64,000 nucleotides of DNA from Tenrec ecaudatus. Taxonomy: Eukaryota > Chordata > Mammalia > Afrosoricida > Tenrecidae. The position numbers and the translations under genes were made by a program. Where the stretch lies: contig NC_134546.1 of the NCBI RefSeq assembly GCF_050624435.1, positions 17,321,001 to 17,385,000 of the forward strand. The letters run 5' to 3'. Within the stretch, counting starts at the first letter, position 1; each line of letters begins with the position of its first letter. This document shows positions 21,863-32,929 of the stretch, piece after piece. Under the pieces are notes generated by a model. It was not told the DNA's origin, searched no databases, and worked only from the letters and a program-made list of their open reading frames with translations.

Positions 21863-22399
21863 AGAAAGCAAAATAATCTCTAAAAAATATATATGGAGCT
21901 ACAAAGGTCCTAGAGTAGCCAACAAAATATGAAAGAGGAAAGACGATACCAGATTTCAGGAATTATTATAAAAGTGATCATAATGGAAATAGTGTGATAT
22001 TGGTATAAAAGTAAATGAAATTGGTTGTAATAATACTTACAATCAATATATTCATTCACATCTATGTAGTCAACTGCTTTTTGACAATGGTAACACTGAA
22101 ATTTACTGCTTTTTAAACTTTCTGACTGGTTTTCTGGTTTTTGACTTTTTAATACATGTTGCTATAGAAGTTGGACATCTACATATAAACATATATAGTT
22201 TATAAAAATAAAATTTTAGGCTTATATCACCCTCTACATGTAAGTTTGGGAAAAAAACAGATCACAAATATAAGTGAGAAAGGCAAAGCAACAAAATTTC
22301 TAGAGAAAAAGTAGGATAAAAGCTTTTATGACTCTATGCATTTTATTTCCAAAGAGGACCTCTGTACTATCTTGCCCATATGTTCTACTACAAAGACTT

Positions 22400-23000
22400 G
22401 GCTACTACACAATCAATATACAGCCTCTATTTGTCTCTCCTTGAATCTAGACAGGCGAAGTCACAAAGGGCAATAAAAGTTCAACCTCAATGCATGGAAT
22501 ACCTACTCCTTAAGTCTTCAGGTAACAGGTAAGCAGTCCAAGTGCCTTGAGATCACCTACTGTGGAGAAACCCAAACCAGCTTCAATGGAGAGCCCACAT
22601 GGAGAGAGCTGGAGACTACATAAAGTGAGAAACTTCCTGGCCAGCCGCGGTTGCCCCATTTCTGTGCTGTTCCAGGTCCATTCATCACCCAACTACAATT
22701 GCATGAGCTACTCCAAATGCACCAAACCCAAAACCAAACTCACCACCATCGAGTCAATGCTGACTCGTAGCAAGCCTCTGTGGGTCTGGGAGACCATTGC
22801 TATTTATAAGGCCCAGGCTTTTTCCTGAGTTGCTGCTGGTGGTTTTGAACTGCTGACTATGAGGATCGCAGCCCAACACCTAGCCCCAAGCACAGAACTT
22901 TTGAATTCCTGACCCCACAGGAGCCATGAAAGATAATAAAGTGACTGGTGATATTTTAAGCCACTACATTTAAGATAATTTATTATGCAAAAAGAATTAC
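22400..23000 (+). mobile_element. ancient LTR-like repeat (MLT-like), interrupted by a SINE
   Basis: CCTTGAGATCACCTACTGTG, GGAGAGAGCTGGAGACTAC and, after the SINE, TTTTAAGCCACTACATTTAA with TTTATTATGCAAAAAG. This last block resembles the 'TTTTAAGCCACTAAGTTT...TTGTTATGCAGCA' region of old mammalian LTR-type repeats. Family assignment is tentative. Confidence 0.4.
22728..22890 (-). mobile_element. AfroSINE (antisense)
   Basis: AACCAAACTCACCACCATCG, AGTCAATGCTGACTC, GGTTTTGAACTGCTGACTAT and GATCGCAGCCCAACACC: complete antisense copy. Confidence 0.92.
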
Positions 23001-23054
23001 CAAAATATTCACCTTGGGATAGGAAAAGATTTCTTAGCTAAAACACAAAAAATG

Positions 23055-24195
23055 TTCTTCTTGTCAGATGTCATGGAGTGGGTTCAGACTTAGCCAACCC
23101 TACACGCCACAGAACAAACCACTGCCTGGTCCTGTGGCAGTCTCATGATTTTTGGTACCTTGAGTCCATTGAGGGACTATCTCATTGAGCATCGTCCTCT
23201 CCTTTGCTAACGTCTGCTTCACCAAGCATAATGTCCTTCTCCAGGGACTGGTTCCTCCAAGTAACGTGTCCAAAGGACAGGAGATAAAACCTTGCCATCC
23301 TTGCTTCTAAGAAGTGTTTGTTTATTCTGGTCATAATCCATAACAATTTTTAATATTCTTCACCAACACCATAACTCAGAGGCATTAATTCTTATTCAAT
23401 GTCCAGCTTTCATAAAGCCTGTGGAGCAGTTGAAGATACCACGGCGTGGGGCAGGCACATTTTAACCCTCACGGTGACATCACTGCTCTTGAGCACTTCA
23501 AAGAAGGCTTGTGGAACAGATTTGCCCAATGCCATCTCTCATTTGATCTCTTGACTGCTGCTTCTATGAACATTGATTGTGAATCCAAGCAAGATGAAAT
23601 CCTAGACAGCTTCGATCTTTTCTCCGCTTAACATGACATAACCAAAATGTTGTGAATATTTTTGTTTCATTTTCATTGAAATGTAAATCATGTAGAAGGT
23701 TGTAGTCTTTGATCTTCCTCAAATCTTATTTACTTTCAGCAAGGAAGGGTGTGTTATCCAAATATCACCACAGGTAGTGAATGAACCTTCCTCCAATCCT
23801 GATACAGCATTTTCCTCCATATAAGCTAGGTCAGGGGTTCTCAACCTTCCTCATGCCGTGATCCTTTCATACAGTTCCTCATGTGGTGGTGACCCCTCCA
23901 ACCATAACATTATTTTCATTGCTACTTCATCACTGTCATTTGCTACTGTGATGAATCGGGCAACCCCTATGAAAGGGTCGTTTGACCCCCCAAAGGGGTG
24001 GCGACCCACAGGTTGAGAACCACTGGTTTAGGTTACATCAGCTTACAGACTGAATAGGGAATGCCAAAAGATACAACCCTGATGCACACCTTTCCTCATT
24101 TGGAACCACGCAATATCCCTTTGTTCCGTTTGAACGACTGTCCTTTGGACTCTACACAGGTTCTGCATGAGCACAATTAAGCGTTCTGAACTTCC
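23055..24195 (-). mobile_element. RTE/BovB-type LINE relic (antisense), hosting a SPIN-like element
   Basis: Antisense RTE 3' half: CCAAGCATAATGTCCTTCTC with AGGGACTGGTTCCTCC (antisense of the SLEKDIML block, shared with 17,610-17,640), GGGCAGGCACATTTTAACCC, and CAAGCAAGATGAAATCCTAG. Resumes after the hAT insertion at 24,034 with CTGATGCACACCTTTCC. Many stops. Confidence 0.8.
23832..24025 (-). mobile_element. SPIN-like non-autonomous hAT transposon
   Basis: Ends CAGGGGTTCTCAACCTTCC and (reverse complement) CAGTGGTTCTCAACCTGTGG. 194 bp, no coding capacity. Flanks end in AGCTAGGT and begin GTTTAGGT, a decayed 8-bp duplication. Inserted in an antisense RTE copy. The same internal landmarks (GACCCACAGG, GCTACTTCATCACTG, TGGTGGTGACCCC) occur in three other copies in the window. 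Confidence 0.9.
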
Positions 24196-24204
24196 TATTC
24201 TTTG

Positions 24205-24440
24205 CAGTTAACTAACCGTAAAAGAAGAAAAAAATGATACGTTTAGTTTTCTTAAAATTAAGAACTTCTGTTTACTAAAAGGCACCCTTAGGGGCGTAAG
24301 GGAGGGAGTGATCGAAAGGGAGAAAATTTTGCAAAAGAAAGAAATTTTATCCAGAATAGAAAAGAATAGCAAAAATCAATGTGAAATAGACTACGTAACC
24401 TAGTGAAAAAGTAGGCAAAATCATCAAGTAGCCACTGTGA
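24205..24440 (+). mobile_element. L1 3' end fragment
   Basis: AAGAACTTCTGTTTACTAAA, AAAATTTTGCAAAAGAAAG and TTTTATCCAGAATAGAAAAG follow the order of the L1 ORF2-to-3'-UTR region. Diverged. Confidence 0.65.
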
Positions 24441-24441
24441 T

Positions 24442-24920
24442 AGTCACATAATTTCGTGTCAATATGAGCTTATTAAGAGTGAAGGGGTCGAGTCTAGCCT
24501 GTCAATCAGGTCACAGCCTGATGCTTCCTTGTGGGTGTGGCCTTCTCATGAGGATTCTGGGAACTTCCTCACTTTCTTCCTGGAGGCAGAACACACTCTC
24601 TCTGCTACACATTCCTGTTGACAAGCCACATGGAACCATGCTGATGGCAGCCAGAGCCCTGGAGATGCTTCCACCGCCATTGGATCCACAAGACTTTTCA
24701 CCCACTGACCTGTGATCTTCCTGCATTTGCCAACATTGCATGTGCTGCGTGAATCTGAAGAGGGATTTATGGACTAGTATTGAACTGATGGGCTAATATC
24801 AGACGTGTAGCCTTGATCTGGCCTGGACTGGGATATTTTCTTAATATGCAATTAAGTTTTTATATAAAGCTCTCTTTTATACATATATGAGTGCTTCTGG
24901 ATTGGTTTCTCTAGTCAAAA
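24442..24920 (+). mobile_element. unclassified repeat 'E', subtype A
   Basis: Landmarks AGCCTGTCAATCAGGTCACA, GTTGACAAGCCACATGGA, GATCCACAAGACTTTTCACC, CACTGACCTGTGATCTTCCT, GGTTTCTCTAGTCAAAA. Same family as 25,394-25,886 and, in reverse, 55,030-55,505. The 3' part (GGACTGGGATATTTTCTTAA onwards) is shared with the subtype at 58.2 kb. Confidence 0.8.
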
Positions 24921-25079
24921 CATATTTCTCCAGAATATCTTATTCTCTGATAGACTCCAGAAAGTTGATGCCTTAGCATATTTTGGGAGATGTTTACAAC
25001 ATGTTTCATTGCACAAGCCATGCCTAAGTATGACTCTCAAAAGAAACAGACTGAAGTTTTCTCCCACGCTGGCCTTTGT

Positions 25080-25268
25080 AGGGAGCGCTGGTGGTGTACT
25101 GGTTACGTGTTGGGCTGCAATCTGTATCTGCATGGTCGGTAGTTCGAAACCACGAGTAGCTTCCAGGGAAGAAGAGCTAGGCTCTCTACTCCCATAAAAC
25201 AGTTACAGTCCCGGAAACCCACAGGGGGTTGCCACGAGTCAGCGTGGACTTGATGGCAGTTAGCTCTG
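25080..25268 (+). mobile_element. AfroSINE, full-length
   Basis: GGGAGCGCTGGTGGTGTACT head, TGTTGGGCTGC, B box GGTAGTTCGAAACCAC, tail TTGCCACGAGTCAGCGTGGA. A short internal deletion joins 'CACAGG' to the tail. Confidence 0.92.
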
Positions 25269-25393
25269 TAGATGGTCCTTGTTGCGGCTCCCAGGATCTG
25301 TGTGCCGTCAAACAGGCTCCTGAAGAACAAGACGCCCAATGGAGGCAGGGGAGCATGGGGCATTTCCTTGTTATTTGCTAGGGATACATGGTG

Positions 25394-25886
25394 TGGTCTT
25401 TACATAATCTGTTGTCAATTTGAGGCTTAAGAGTAAAGGGTTGGAGTTTAGCCTGTCAATCAGATCACAGCTTGATGGCCTCATTTGGGAAGCGCTAAGG
25501 AGATAAATAACTCGCTGGAGGCGGAACAGAGGGAGAATCCCCGAGAGACTGTTGACAAGCCACATGGAGACAGGCTTATGGAAGCCAGAGCCTCAGAGCT
25601 GAGGGAACCACGTTAAGATGCTTCCACTACTACTGGATCCACAAGACCTTCCACCCACTGGCCTGTGATCATCCTGCATTCAGAATCATTACAAGTGTTC
25701 TGTGAGTCTGAAGGGGAATATATAGGTTGGTATCGAATGCATGGGCTAATACCGGATTTATGGACTTGATCTGCACTGGGCTGGGATGTTCTCTCAATAT
25801 TCAATTGCCCTTGTATAGAAAGCTCTTTCTTATACACATATGAATGTCTCTGACTTTGTTTCTCTAGTCAACCTGGACTAACACAC
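25394..25886 (+). mobile_element. unclassified repeat 'E', subtype A
   Basis: GAGTTTAGCCTGTCAATCAG, TGTTGACAAGCCACATGGAG, TGGATCCACAAGACCTTCCA, GCACTGGGCTGGGATGTTCT and CTCTAGTCAACCTGGACTAA. Starts about 475 bp after the end of the first copy, same strand. Confidence 0.82.
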
Positions 25887-25935
25887 AGGGTGGTGGAAAA
25901 TATGCACAACAGCTTTGCGTCTATGTCCTCAAGAG

Positions 25936-26000
25936 CAATCACAGTAGTCAATCACAGTAGTCAAACACAGTAGTCAATCACAGTAGTCAATCACAGTAGT
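25936..26000 (+). repeat. 13-bp minisatellite, five copies
   Basis: Five tandem copies of CAATCACAGTAGT, the third with one substitution (CAAACACAGTAGT). Ends where an antisense AfroSINE begins (26,010). Confidence 0.95.
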
Positions 26001-26009
26001 CATAGCCCA

Positions 26010-26160
26010 GCCCTTTGCCATCAAGTCAAGTCGGACCCCTAATGAGCCTATATAGGGTACCCGAAGCTTGCGGCTCTTTACAGGTGCAGATTGGCTCCTT
26101 TGTTCCCTCAGAGTGGCTGGTGGGTTTGAACTGCTGACTTTGCAGTTAACAGTGCCCTAA
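26010..26160 (-). mobile_element. AfroSINE (antisense)
   Basis: TTGCCATCAAGTCAAGTCGG tail, GGTGGGTTTGAACTGCTGAC at the B-box side. Confidence 0.82.
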
Positions 26161-26364
26161 GTCAAGAGTGCCTTAGTGACCCCCATAAACACTCAGAAAA
26201 AGCCTTTTCACTAGGGAGCGCTTGTTTTTTAGCGTGTAAAAGCCCACCCATTTCAGGATGAAATATTTCTGTCCTCTCCAAATATTGGAAAACATGCGAA
26301 TACCACTTTTTAAAAGCCATAGGACTCCATTTGATCTACTCCTAGAAATAAAAAGTTATCAAAG

Positions 26365-27240
26365 TTCATTCACTCATTCATCTCTCCATGTGAAGCACCT
26401 ATTACGTACCAAGTACTATTCCATGTGCTTGGAACACAGCAGTGAAAAATAAAATTTTAAAAAGAAAAAAAATGTTTACCATCCTGCAGCAGACACTGTA
26501 GTGGGAGAAAACAGAAACGAGATAAATATGTACAGTATACAATGGAGGAGGCATCAAGCATGGGGAGATGGGAGGAAATAAGAGTGAGTAACTATGCGAC
26601 CAAGAGGGACTAGGGAATTCTTCTCCCAAGATCTAGTTGAGAAGTTGGCATCTGAGCAGAGATTCAAAGGAGAGGAGGGAGGGAGGGTGGAATGCAGATC
26701 AGGAGGGGAAGGATGGTCCAGGCAAAGGGAAAGTCAGTGCAGAGACCTTGAGGGAAAAGCATGCCTGCCTTCCAGGAAAAGCCAGGGAAGTTGTGGGGAG
26801 AGGGAGGAAACGCAGGTGGTGAGGGAAGAGATTTAATCGGTGAGGAGGAGGGACAGGCTGGGCCAGGTCCTCCAGGACCTTGTCTCTGAGCGAGATGAGG
26901 AGAAGCAATGGGACTTGTAGGCAGTTTTCGGCATGGTCTGACTTATATTTGAGAAGGATCCCTCTGGTGTTAAGGACAGACTAGAAGGTCCAAGGATCGG
27001 TGCCAGAAGAGCAGGCAGGAGGCTCTTGCCATAATCTAAGGGGATGAGAAGGTTGTTGGCTCAGGGTGGGAACTGGGCAGCTGGTGAGAAGGGTTGAATT
27101 TGGGATACACTTTGATCATAGGGATGACAAGATTGGCTGATGGATATCTGAGAGAAAGATTTGGGGCCTGAGCAAGTGGGAGGCTGGGAATGCCAATTGT
27201 TGACGTGGAGAAGACAGGAGAGGAGCAATTTGGGCAGGCC
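26365..27240 (-). mobile_element. long L2 LINE 3' segment (antisense)
   Basis: Antisense L2 layout over about 875 bp without a younger interruption: ATTACGTACCAAGTACTATT (sense: ..CAGTGCCTGGCACATAGTA-like), GACACTGTAGTGGGAGAAAA, GAAGTTGGCATCTGAGCAGA, GTCCAGGCAAAGGGAAAGTC, CAGTGCAGAGACCTTGAGG, GGTCTGACTTATATTTGAG, GGATCCCTCTGGTGTTAAG. Long for an element of this age. Purine-rich between 26,590 and 26,840. Confidence 0.75.
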
Positions 27241-27429
27241 GAGGTCAGTTCCGGGCAGGCCAAATGGAAGAGTAGCCGTTTCAGTCTTTGCTGTCAAGTA
27301 GAGCAGCTGAATGTGCCCACCTGGGCTGGGATCTGAATGCCAAAGCTCTGTGAACCGAGAGGGTCTGCTTCGGTAGCTGGCATTTTGTCCTACCCATTCG
27401 GAAAACAAGCAGGAAAGGCCAAATTATCA

Positions 27430-27560
27430 CCTCCGTAATTAATGCCCCTAGGATGAGGCGGCTTAGTTTCGATCACACAGCTGTAAATAACAGATTGTAT
27501 CCATCTGGGTCTCCACCCAGGCTTCAAACCACAACTGTGTTCACCTCGGCATCCTCGGGA
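27430..27560 (-). mobile_element. possible MIR fragment (antisense)
   Basis: GGATGAGGCGGCTTAG, GATCACACAGCTGTAAAT and CACCCAGGCTTCAAACCAC follow the order of antisense MIR, but the match is weak. Confidence 0.4.
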
Positions 27561-27769
27561 ACGGCTCTGCTGCTCCGTAGCGACTGGAAACACATCAACG
27601 TAGATGTTTGAACAAGTGTGTTCTCTGCAGGGAGGTGTTGAAGCCAGAGGGATGCAGTAGAAGCTGAAAACAACCCTCACCACCAGTGTGGCCTGGGAAG
27701 TCACATGTAGATGTGCCATACGCCTTTGTTATAAAACCCAGGCTCAGCAAATGAATAAAGTAAAATGTG

Positions 27770-27830
27770 AAATATATATGTATATATATGTGTGTGTGTG
27801 AAATATATATGTGTGTGTGTATATATATAT
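27770..27830 (+). repeat. compound (TA)n/(TG)n microsatellite
   Basis: Alternating TATATATGTATATATATG, TGTGTGTGTGAAATATATAT and further GTGTGTGT and TATATATA runs. Alternating purine-pyrimidine, potentially Z-forming. Confidence 0.92.
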
Positions 27831-28469
27831 TCACCTATTCTCAAATGTTTCTGTGTCTTTGTCAGACTCGTTTAAGGAATGCCTTAGGGTCAAGGTCAGA
27901 GTACGAGGCCCTCCAGCAGGAGGAGACCCTGAGTCTTTCGTCTCATCCTTGCTGTCTCTGCTTCCCAAAGGCTGGTTTGGGTACTGGGCACTGCTTAGGA
28001 GTCCTGAACACAGCGGTGGCTTGCAGTCAAGCGTGACCCAATGATAATGTGGGCAGCCATGGAGGCTGGGTTGCCCCCAAAACTTACAAATGCAACCACT
28101 TTCCACATCCTACAGCCAGCATTCCGTGCGCTTGACTCCCCGTATTCTTCTCACCTGCTTCCACTTGTCATTTACATTCCTCTGTCTACCAGTGACACTG
28201 ATATTACTCAAGGTTGTCACCGGCTGTTTCATACCTTTTTCTGGCCCCATCCCCTTCAGCCAACGTTCTTTCATACGTATCGCCTATTGGTTTTACTTCT
28301 AGGCCACAGATGGGTTTATTCTGTAAGAGTCTCCGAGTGCTCTGGATGGTAAGGGCTTTGTGGACGCCCTCAGTCGTCTCCTCTGGACATTTCATTTCTG
28401 ACAGTAGCAGTCTGTAGAAGGTTTTCAATGAAGGAATTGCTCAATCCCTTCGCCCTGAATGCGAGGCAA
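27831..28469. other. unassigned non-coding sequence
   Basis: No family or conserved frame recognised. Confidence 0.4.
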
Positions 28470-28795
28470 CGGAGGTTGAGTGGTACAATTCTCATCTTCC
28501 ACGAGGGAGATCGAGGGTCACTTTCCCGGACAATGGACCTCATGTGCAATCCTATCTCATCTGTCCAGGGAGGTTTGTGTGTTGCTGTGATGAACAGGTT
28601 CCAGCCAAGTCTTCAGACTAAGGCAGATGAGGAAGAAAGGCCTCATGATCAACTTCTGAAAACCGCTAATGAAAGACCCATCTGGATTCCAAGGACCAGA
28701 TCTACACCGATGCCCGTGAAGGTCAAGCTCAGGCAATAGTTCATTCCATTGTGCATGGAATCTCCATGAGTCAGGGCCCAACTCGACAGTAGCTC
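28470..28795 (+). mobile_element. AfroSINE, long second subtype
   Basis: GAGTGGTACAATTCTCATCT head, TGTGTTGCTGTGATGAACAG, AGTCTTCAGACTAAGGCAG, GAGGAAGAAAGGCCTCATGA, TCATTCCATTGTGCATGG, CATGAGTCAGGGCCCAACTC and GACAGTAGC tail. At 325 bp it is longer than the 200-bp main subtype, with an extra internal block but the same ending. Confidence 0.8.
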
Positions 28796-28857
28796 ACCAC
28801 ATCTCCGTGAGTGATCTATAGATGAAGCCAAGGCGCCTTCCCACCAATCTTCTAGGT

Positions 28858-29054
28858 CAGCGGTTCTCACCCTGTGGTTTGGGACGCCTTTGGGGGATCG
28901 AACGACCCTTTCAAAGAAGTCGCCTGATTGATCACAGTTGCAAAATGACAGCGATGAAGTAGCAATGAAAGTAATGTTTTGGTTGGGGGGGGGGCCACCA
29001 CCACATGAGAAGCTGTATAAAGGATCATGGCATGAGGAAGGTTGAGAACCACCG
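28858..29054 (+). mobile_element. SPIN-like non-autonomous hAT transposon
   Basis: Termini CAGCGGTTCTCACCCTGTGG and (reverse complement) CGGTGGTTCTCAACCTTCC. Flanked by the 8-bp duplication TTCTAGGT (28,850-28,857) / CTCTAGGT (29,055-29,062), 7 of 8 matching. 197 bp, no coding capacity. Contains a run of ten G at 28,985-28,995. Confidence 0.93.
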
Positions 29055-29062
29055 CTCTAGGT

Positions 29063-29577
29063 GCTGATGATTTGTTCCAGTTGTAGGGTGGGTGTAACCC
29101 AACTGGGATGTCCATGGTCATGTCCTTCCCTGTAGGGGCCATGGCCAGACTCAGCTGTACAGTTCTGTTTAGTCTGATCAACTTGCTGCTTTCTAGATCC
29201 TGCTTAGTTTTCAAAAGTACACACCTGAAACCCAAACCCTCAACGATTTCGCCGCAAACTTCCTTACAACCAGTGTGCATTTGGAAATGCTGGGTAGAAG
29301 CGTGTGGGGTGGGGTGAAGGGCAGAAGATGAGGACGTGCCTTCTAGGGTCTCTGAGGTGATCCATACTACCAAACTTGGGACTTCTGGTGGGGAACCAAA
29401 GCTACTTGAACCAGAGCCCTCACCCTCTGGCTAGTGCAGGCATTCACGGGATAACTACATCAGAGCAAGAAGTCACAAGTCCCTGGGTGTGGTGTTATCT
29501 TTGCTCAGTGGCAGCATTTTAAAAAACGATCTGGCCTCCTTCATTGCGCAGAGAAACCGGGGGGGGGGGGGGGGCGC
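29063..29577. other. unassigned sequence ending in a G run
   Basis: No gene recognised. A run of about fifteen G (29,560-29,574) immediately precedes the next AfroSINE. Confidence 0.45.
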
Positions 29578-29752
29578 ACAGTGAAGTGCTCAGCGGCGAG
29601 GAACCGCAAGGTTGGCAGTTAGAACCCCCAGGGAGAGGAGCTGGTTCGCTACTCTCCTAAAGCTGACAGCCAAGGAAACCCTTTGGGGCGGCTCTACTCC
29701 GTCACGTAGGGTTACTACGGGTCAAAAACAGACTTGAAGGCACCTAGCAGCA
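29578..29752 (+). mobile_element. AfroSINE
   Basis: GCAAGGTTGGCAGTTAGAAC, CTCCTAAAGCTGACAGCC, GGAAACCCTTTGGGGCGGCT, GGGTTACTACGGGTCAAAA tail. The head is replaced by the G run. Confidence 0.8.
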
Positions 29753-30664
29753 GCGCCATCACCACCCAAGGCCCCCCACGGAGGCATTGCCAGCGCCATC
29801 GGGTCTCCACCTTGTGATCACTTAACAAAGCTAGGCCGACCTCCAGCACCGGGTGTCACCATCCAAGCACTGCCACCAGTGAGTGTGGAGATGGTCGATT
29901 GGTTCTCTAGAAAGTTGCCTAGGGTGCGACTGAACACTTGCTGCCCGTGTGCAAGGGGGCAGTCGAATAAAGAAGCCCCGCCTGCCATCATCACAACAGG
30001 AAGGGTGGAGTAAGCACAATCTCCAAAGAGAATGGTCCCGTATTAATCTGCCCATCTGATTACCTGCAGCTAAAGAACACAAAGAGCACGGAGAAGGTGG
30101 TTGTTTAGGAGCCGAGGCGTGGAGATTCTCGGAGCGGACACACGTGGGGCCCAGGGAAGCCTGCCTAGTCCCGTGAGGCCTGTGAACCAGTCTGCCTCCA
30201 ACCCTCCCGTGCTGCTGCTGCTCAGGTAAAATGTCCTCACTGGACTTCACAAAGGAGATCTCATCCGAATATGAAGCTTGGAGGTGATTCTCCCTCTACC
30301 TGTCTCTGGGACTAAACACAAAAACCAGTCGAAAACTCTCAAAGTGTGTGTATGGATATATGTCTGTGTGTATGTATAGATGTACATAGACACAAATATA
30401 TATCCATGTAGATCATCACCATCCAAGCATAGTGGTCCACCAGGGCGCCTAAAGACCCCTTCCTGTGATCAAAGCTGATTCCGAAATGCTGAGTGCCGAG
30501 GTCTTGGTGAAGAGAAGACTCTAAAACCGTCAAATCCAGACTGAGCTGGATTTCCGAAAAACGGCCCGTGGTCACATGCATCTTTAGCTACGCGGAGAAC
30601 AGCCACGTGCCCGATGGTGGACGCTCGGTGATGTCAGTAGTTTGACTTGTTTATTATTTAATGG
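29753..30664. other. unassigned non-coding sequence
   Basis: Includes a TG/TA-rich stretch at 30,340-30,405. No recognised family. Confidence 0.4.
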
Positions 30665-30895
30665 AAGGGAAGCCCTGCTGGTGTAGGGGGTTCTTTGTTA
30701 GGCAGCGAATCACAAGATCAACGGTTCAAAATAACCAGTCACTCTGGGCAGGGGTGGGGCGTTGGGGGGTATGGGGAGACGAGACGTTTTGCTCCCACCA
30801 AGATTTACAGTCTCAAAAACCCAGGGGAGCCGATCTGCTGTCCTACAGGCTCCCTCTGAGTCAGAACTGACTCAGGGGAAGTGAATTTGGTTGGT
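30665..30895 (+). mobile_element. AfroSINE with internal insertion
   Basis: GGGAAGCCCTGCTGGTGTAG head, TCAACGGTTCAAAATAACC B box, an extra G-rich block (30,748-30,778), CAAGATTTACAGTCTC, tail CTCTGAGTCAGAACTGACTC. Confidence 0.9.
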
Positions 30896-31110
30896 GTTTT
30901 TTCCTTATGGGTGCCGAGAATGTGGTGAGTGCAGGGCTGCAGTTAGGGGTTATCTGGGGTGTGTATTGGTGTCACTGAGAGGAGTGGGGTGGACCCCAGT
31001 CTGTCCCTAGGGTTAGTGTCACCCATCTCCCCATACAAGGACACTGACCTTGGGGATACCACTGGTGCCTAGAGGCTGTCCCTAATTGCTTCCATCAAGC
31101 AGAGGGCCAC

Positions 31111-31131
31111 TTCTCTCTCTCTCCTCTCTCT

Positions 31132-31179
<48 letters not shown>

Positions 31180-31195
31180 CCTTTCTCATCCTCCT
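31111..31195 (+). repeat. (CT)n microsatellite
   Basis: About 80 bases of CT dinucleotides with two interruptions (CCTC, TTTTC). Confidence 0.95.
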
Positions 31196-31829
31196 CATTT
31201 TCCAAGTGTCCTTAATGTCCTTCAAACCCTCTCAGGACTAAGAACCACATTCAACGTGTCTCTGCCATCGTGGGCTCCTGCCTGACCTACTCCTCCAACG
31301 TGTGTGCGCCTCATTGCTGTAAACCCATGTGCTGAGGAAGTGACAGCAGGAAATAGGTGGGGCTGTCGGGGAGAGCCCTGGAGAGTGCTGGGGACACGGT
31401 AGAGCACCAAGCAGAGACTTCTGGGCCTAGATGGCTAATCTTTCAACGATTGAAACATCCTGGGAGGCGGGGTGAGCTAGCGTGCCTTTGGTTCTACTCT
31501 CTTAGGAGAAATCAGACTCATGTTTCACACTTAGGAGTGGGAAGAGGCGTTCTTCCTCTCTGGGGAAAGTTTTTCACCCGCGGGGGGCTGCTTCCGACAG
31601 GGCCGTGGACGTGGAGACTGGGGTCTTCCAGGCGTGGGGAATCAGCTCTCCGTTGGGCGGTTACACATTCTCCTGGGATTTGTGGATCCGTTGCTTTCTC
31701 TTTCTCAGATGGTTTAGGGGTCCCCAGGCGATGCAAAGGGTCGATGGAACCTCAGCAGGGTTGTCACCACCAGCCCCCCATCCCCACCCCCGGAATGGGA
31801 CCTTCTGATTTCTGGAGGGGCAGCGCTTT

Positions 31830-32420
31830 CTGAGCTGGATGGCTTTGGGTCCGCCGTGAGAAGGGCAGGACTCCTTGAGGGTCTTGGCGCGGCTTAGACA
31901 TCGTGGCTGCGGGCACATTTGTTGCAAGAGGAGGAAGAAACAAGACCCCCAGACCCCCAGACGTGGGGGTGGGCTGCCTGAGTAGCTGATATGAAGGAAT
32001 TCGCTCGAGGGCGGGGGAGGCGGCTGGCATGATCAGAAGCATGTGCCCGATGGGGTCCCCCGCAGGGCACACGGTTCACGTTTGAAGCCTTCTGTTCCTG
32101 GTTAGCGACTTAACGCGAAAATGACTCTTCCGGCTAAGCCCCTTCCTTCCGCCGGCCTTCACTGCCTGTGGGCACCTTCGGTGAACAGGATGCCATTCTG
32201 AGTGTGCCCGGGGGACGTGAGCCTTAAGCCACGGCAGGCGCCTCAAGTTCAGGGCCGGCTCGCGTCCTCCCTGGACAGCATCCTCCCGCCCCGTGGCCCG
32301 GGCCTGGGGTGGCAGGAGGGTCAGTGGTCTCCTGGTCCTGCACCAAGGACTTCCGCCCAAAACACAGGCACCGTGTCCTGTCCATGCCCCGTGGACCGTG
32401 TCTGCAGCATCCCGCTGCTA
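31830..32420. promoter_or_regulatory. CpG-rich segment
   Basis: GC-rich, with roughly 30 CpG in about 590 bp by eye, much denser than the surrounding repeats. No repeat family recognised and no clear gene. Could be a CpG island, or merely old GC-rich unique sequence. Confidence 0.35.
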
Positions 32421-32469
32421 ACAGCAGAGCCTCTGCCACGCCAGGGCTTAGTTTTCATGTTCTATTTTT

Positions 32470-32671
32470 AAAAAGACAAAATAATTTATAAATTATCAAG
32501 GGTTCATGAGGGAGGGGCAGCGGGGAGGAAGGGGGTGGAATGAGCTGATGCCAGGGGCTTATGTGGAGAGCAAATGTTTTGAGAATGCTGAGGGTAGCGA
32601 ATGTACAATTGTGCTTTATCCAATGGATGGCTGTATGAGCCCCAATAAAATGATTAAAAAAAAAAAAAGAC
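32470..32671 (+). mobile_element. short LINE 3' end
   Basis: ATTTATAAATTATCAAGGGT, the G-rich tract, GAATGTACAATTGTGCTTTA, ending CCCAATAAAATGATT plus about twelve A. A-rich duplication AAAAAGAC on both sides (32,470-32,477; 32,664-32,671). Confidence 0.9.
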
Positions 32672-32929
32672 CATCCGCCTGCAGTGTTCCCAGTTTCCAA
32701 GACAAATCGGGTTTTGTTGGTTTGCTTAGGATAGAAAAAGAGAAGTCGAGAATGCCTACACTGACTGCAGCTGGACAGACAGCGGTCCCGCCCCCACATA
32801 CAGACCCCTGACAGAATGGAGAGCCCTATCCGAACCACCTTTAAAAATAAAAATCTGTGTTCCCTGACAAGCGCAGCGAAGGGAAATTCCAGGGATGCAG
32901 ATTTGGCCCTGATAGCAAGAAGCCACCAC

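Larger units (their letters stand above)
20600..22350 (+). mobile_element. fragmented L1, ORF2 and 3' part
   Basis: L1 ORF2 relics: AATTCATTTTATAAAAGTAG, GTAGTTATCTCAATAGATGA (the VISIDEEQEF block corresponding to ISIDAEKAF), CTAGCCAGTCCAATAAAGC, then CATGTTCATGGAGCCAAGC and the GATACCAGATTTCAGGAATT block further on. Stops and frameshifts throughout. Carries inserted AfroSINEs at 21,238-21,465 and a LINE 3' end at 21,725-21,862. Confidence 0.82.

Noticed and set aside
25936..26000. CRISPR-like direct repeats
   Set aside because: Units are contiguous without spacers and the genome is mammalian; this is a minisatellite.
28867..29373. 168-codon frame on the minus strand
   Set aside because: It runs through a SPIN-like transposon and its flank, so the frame is accidental.
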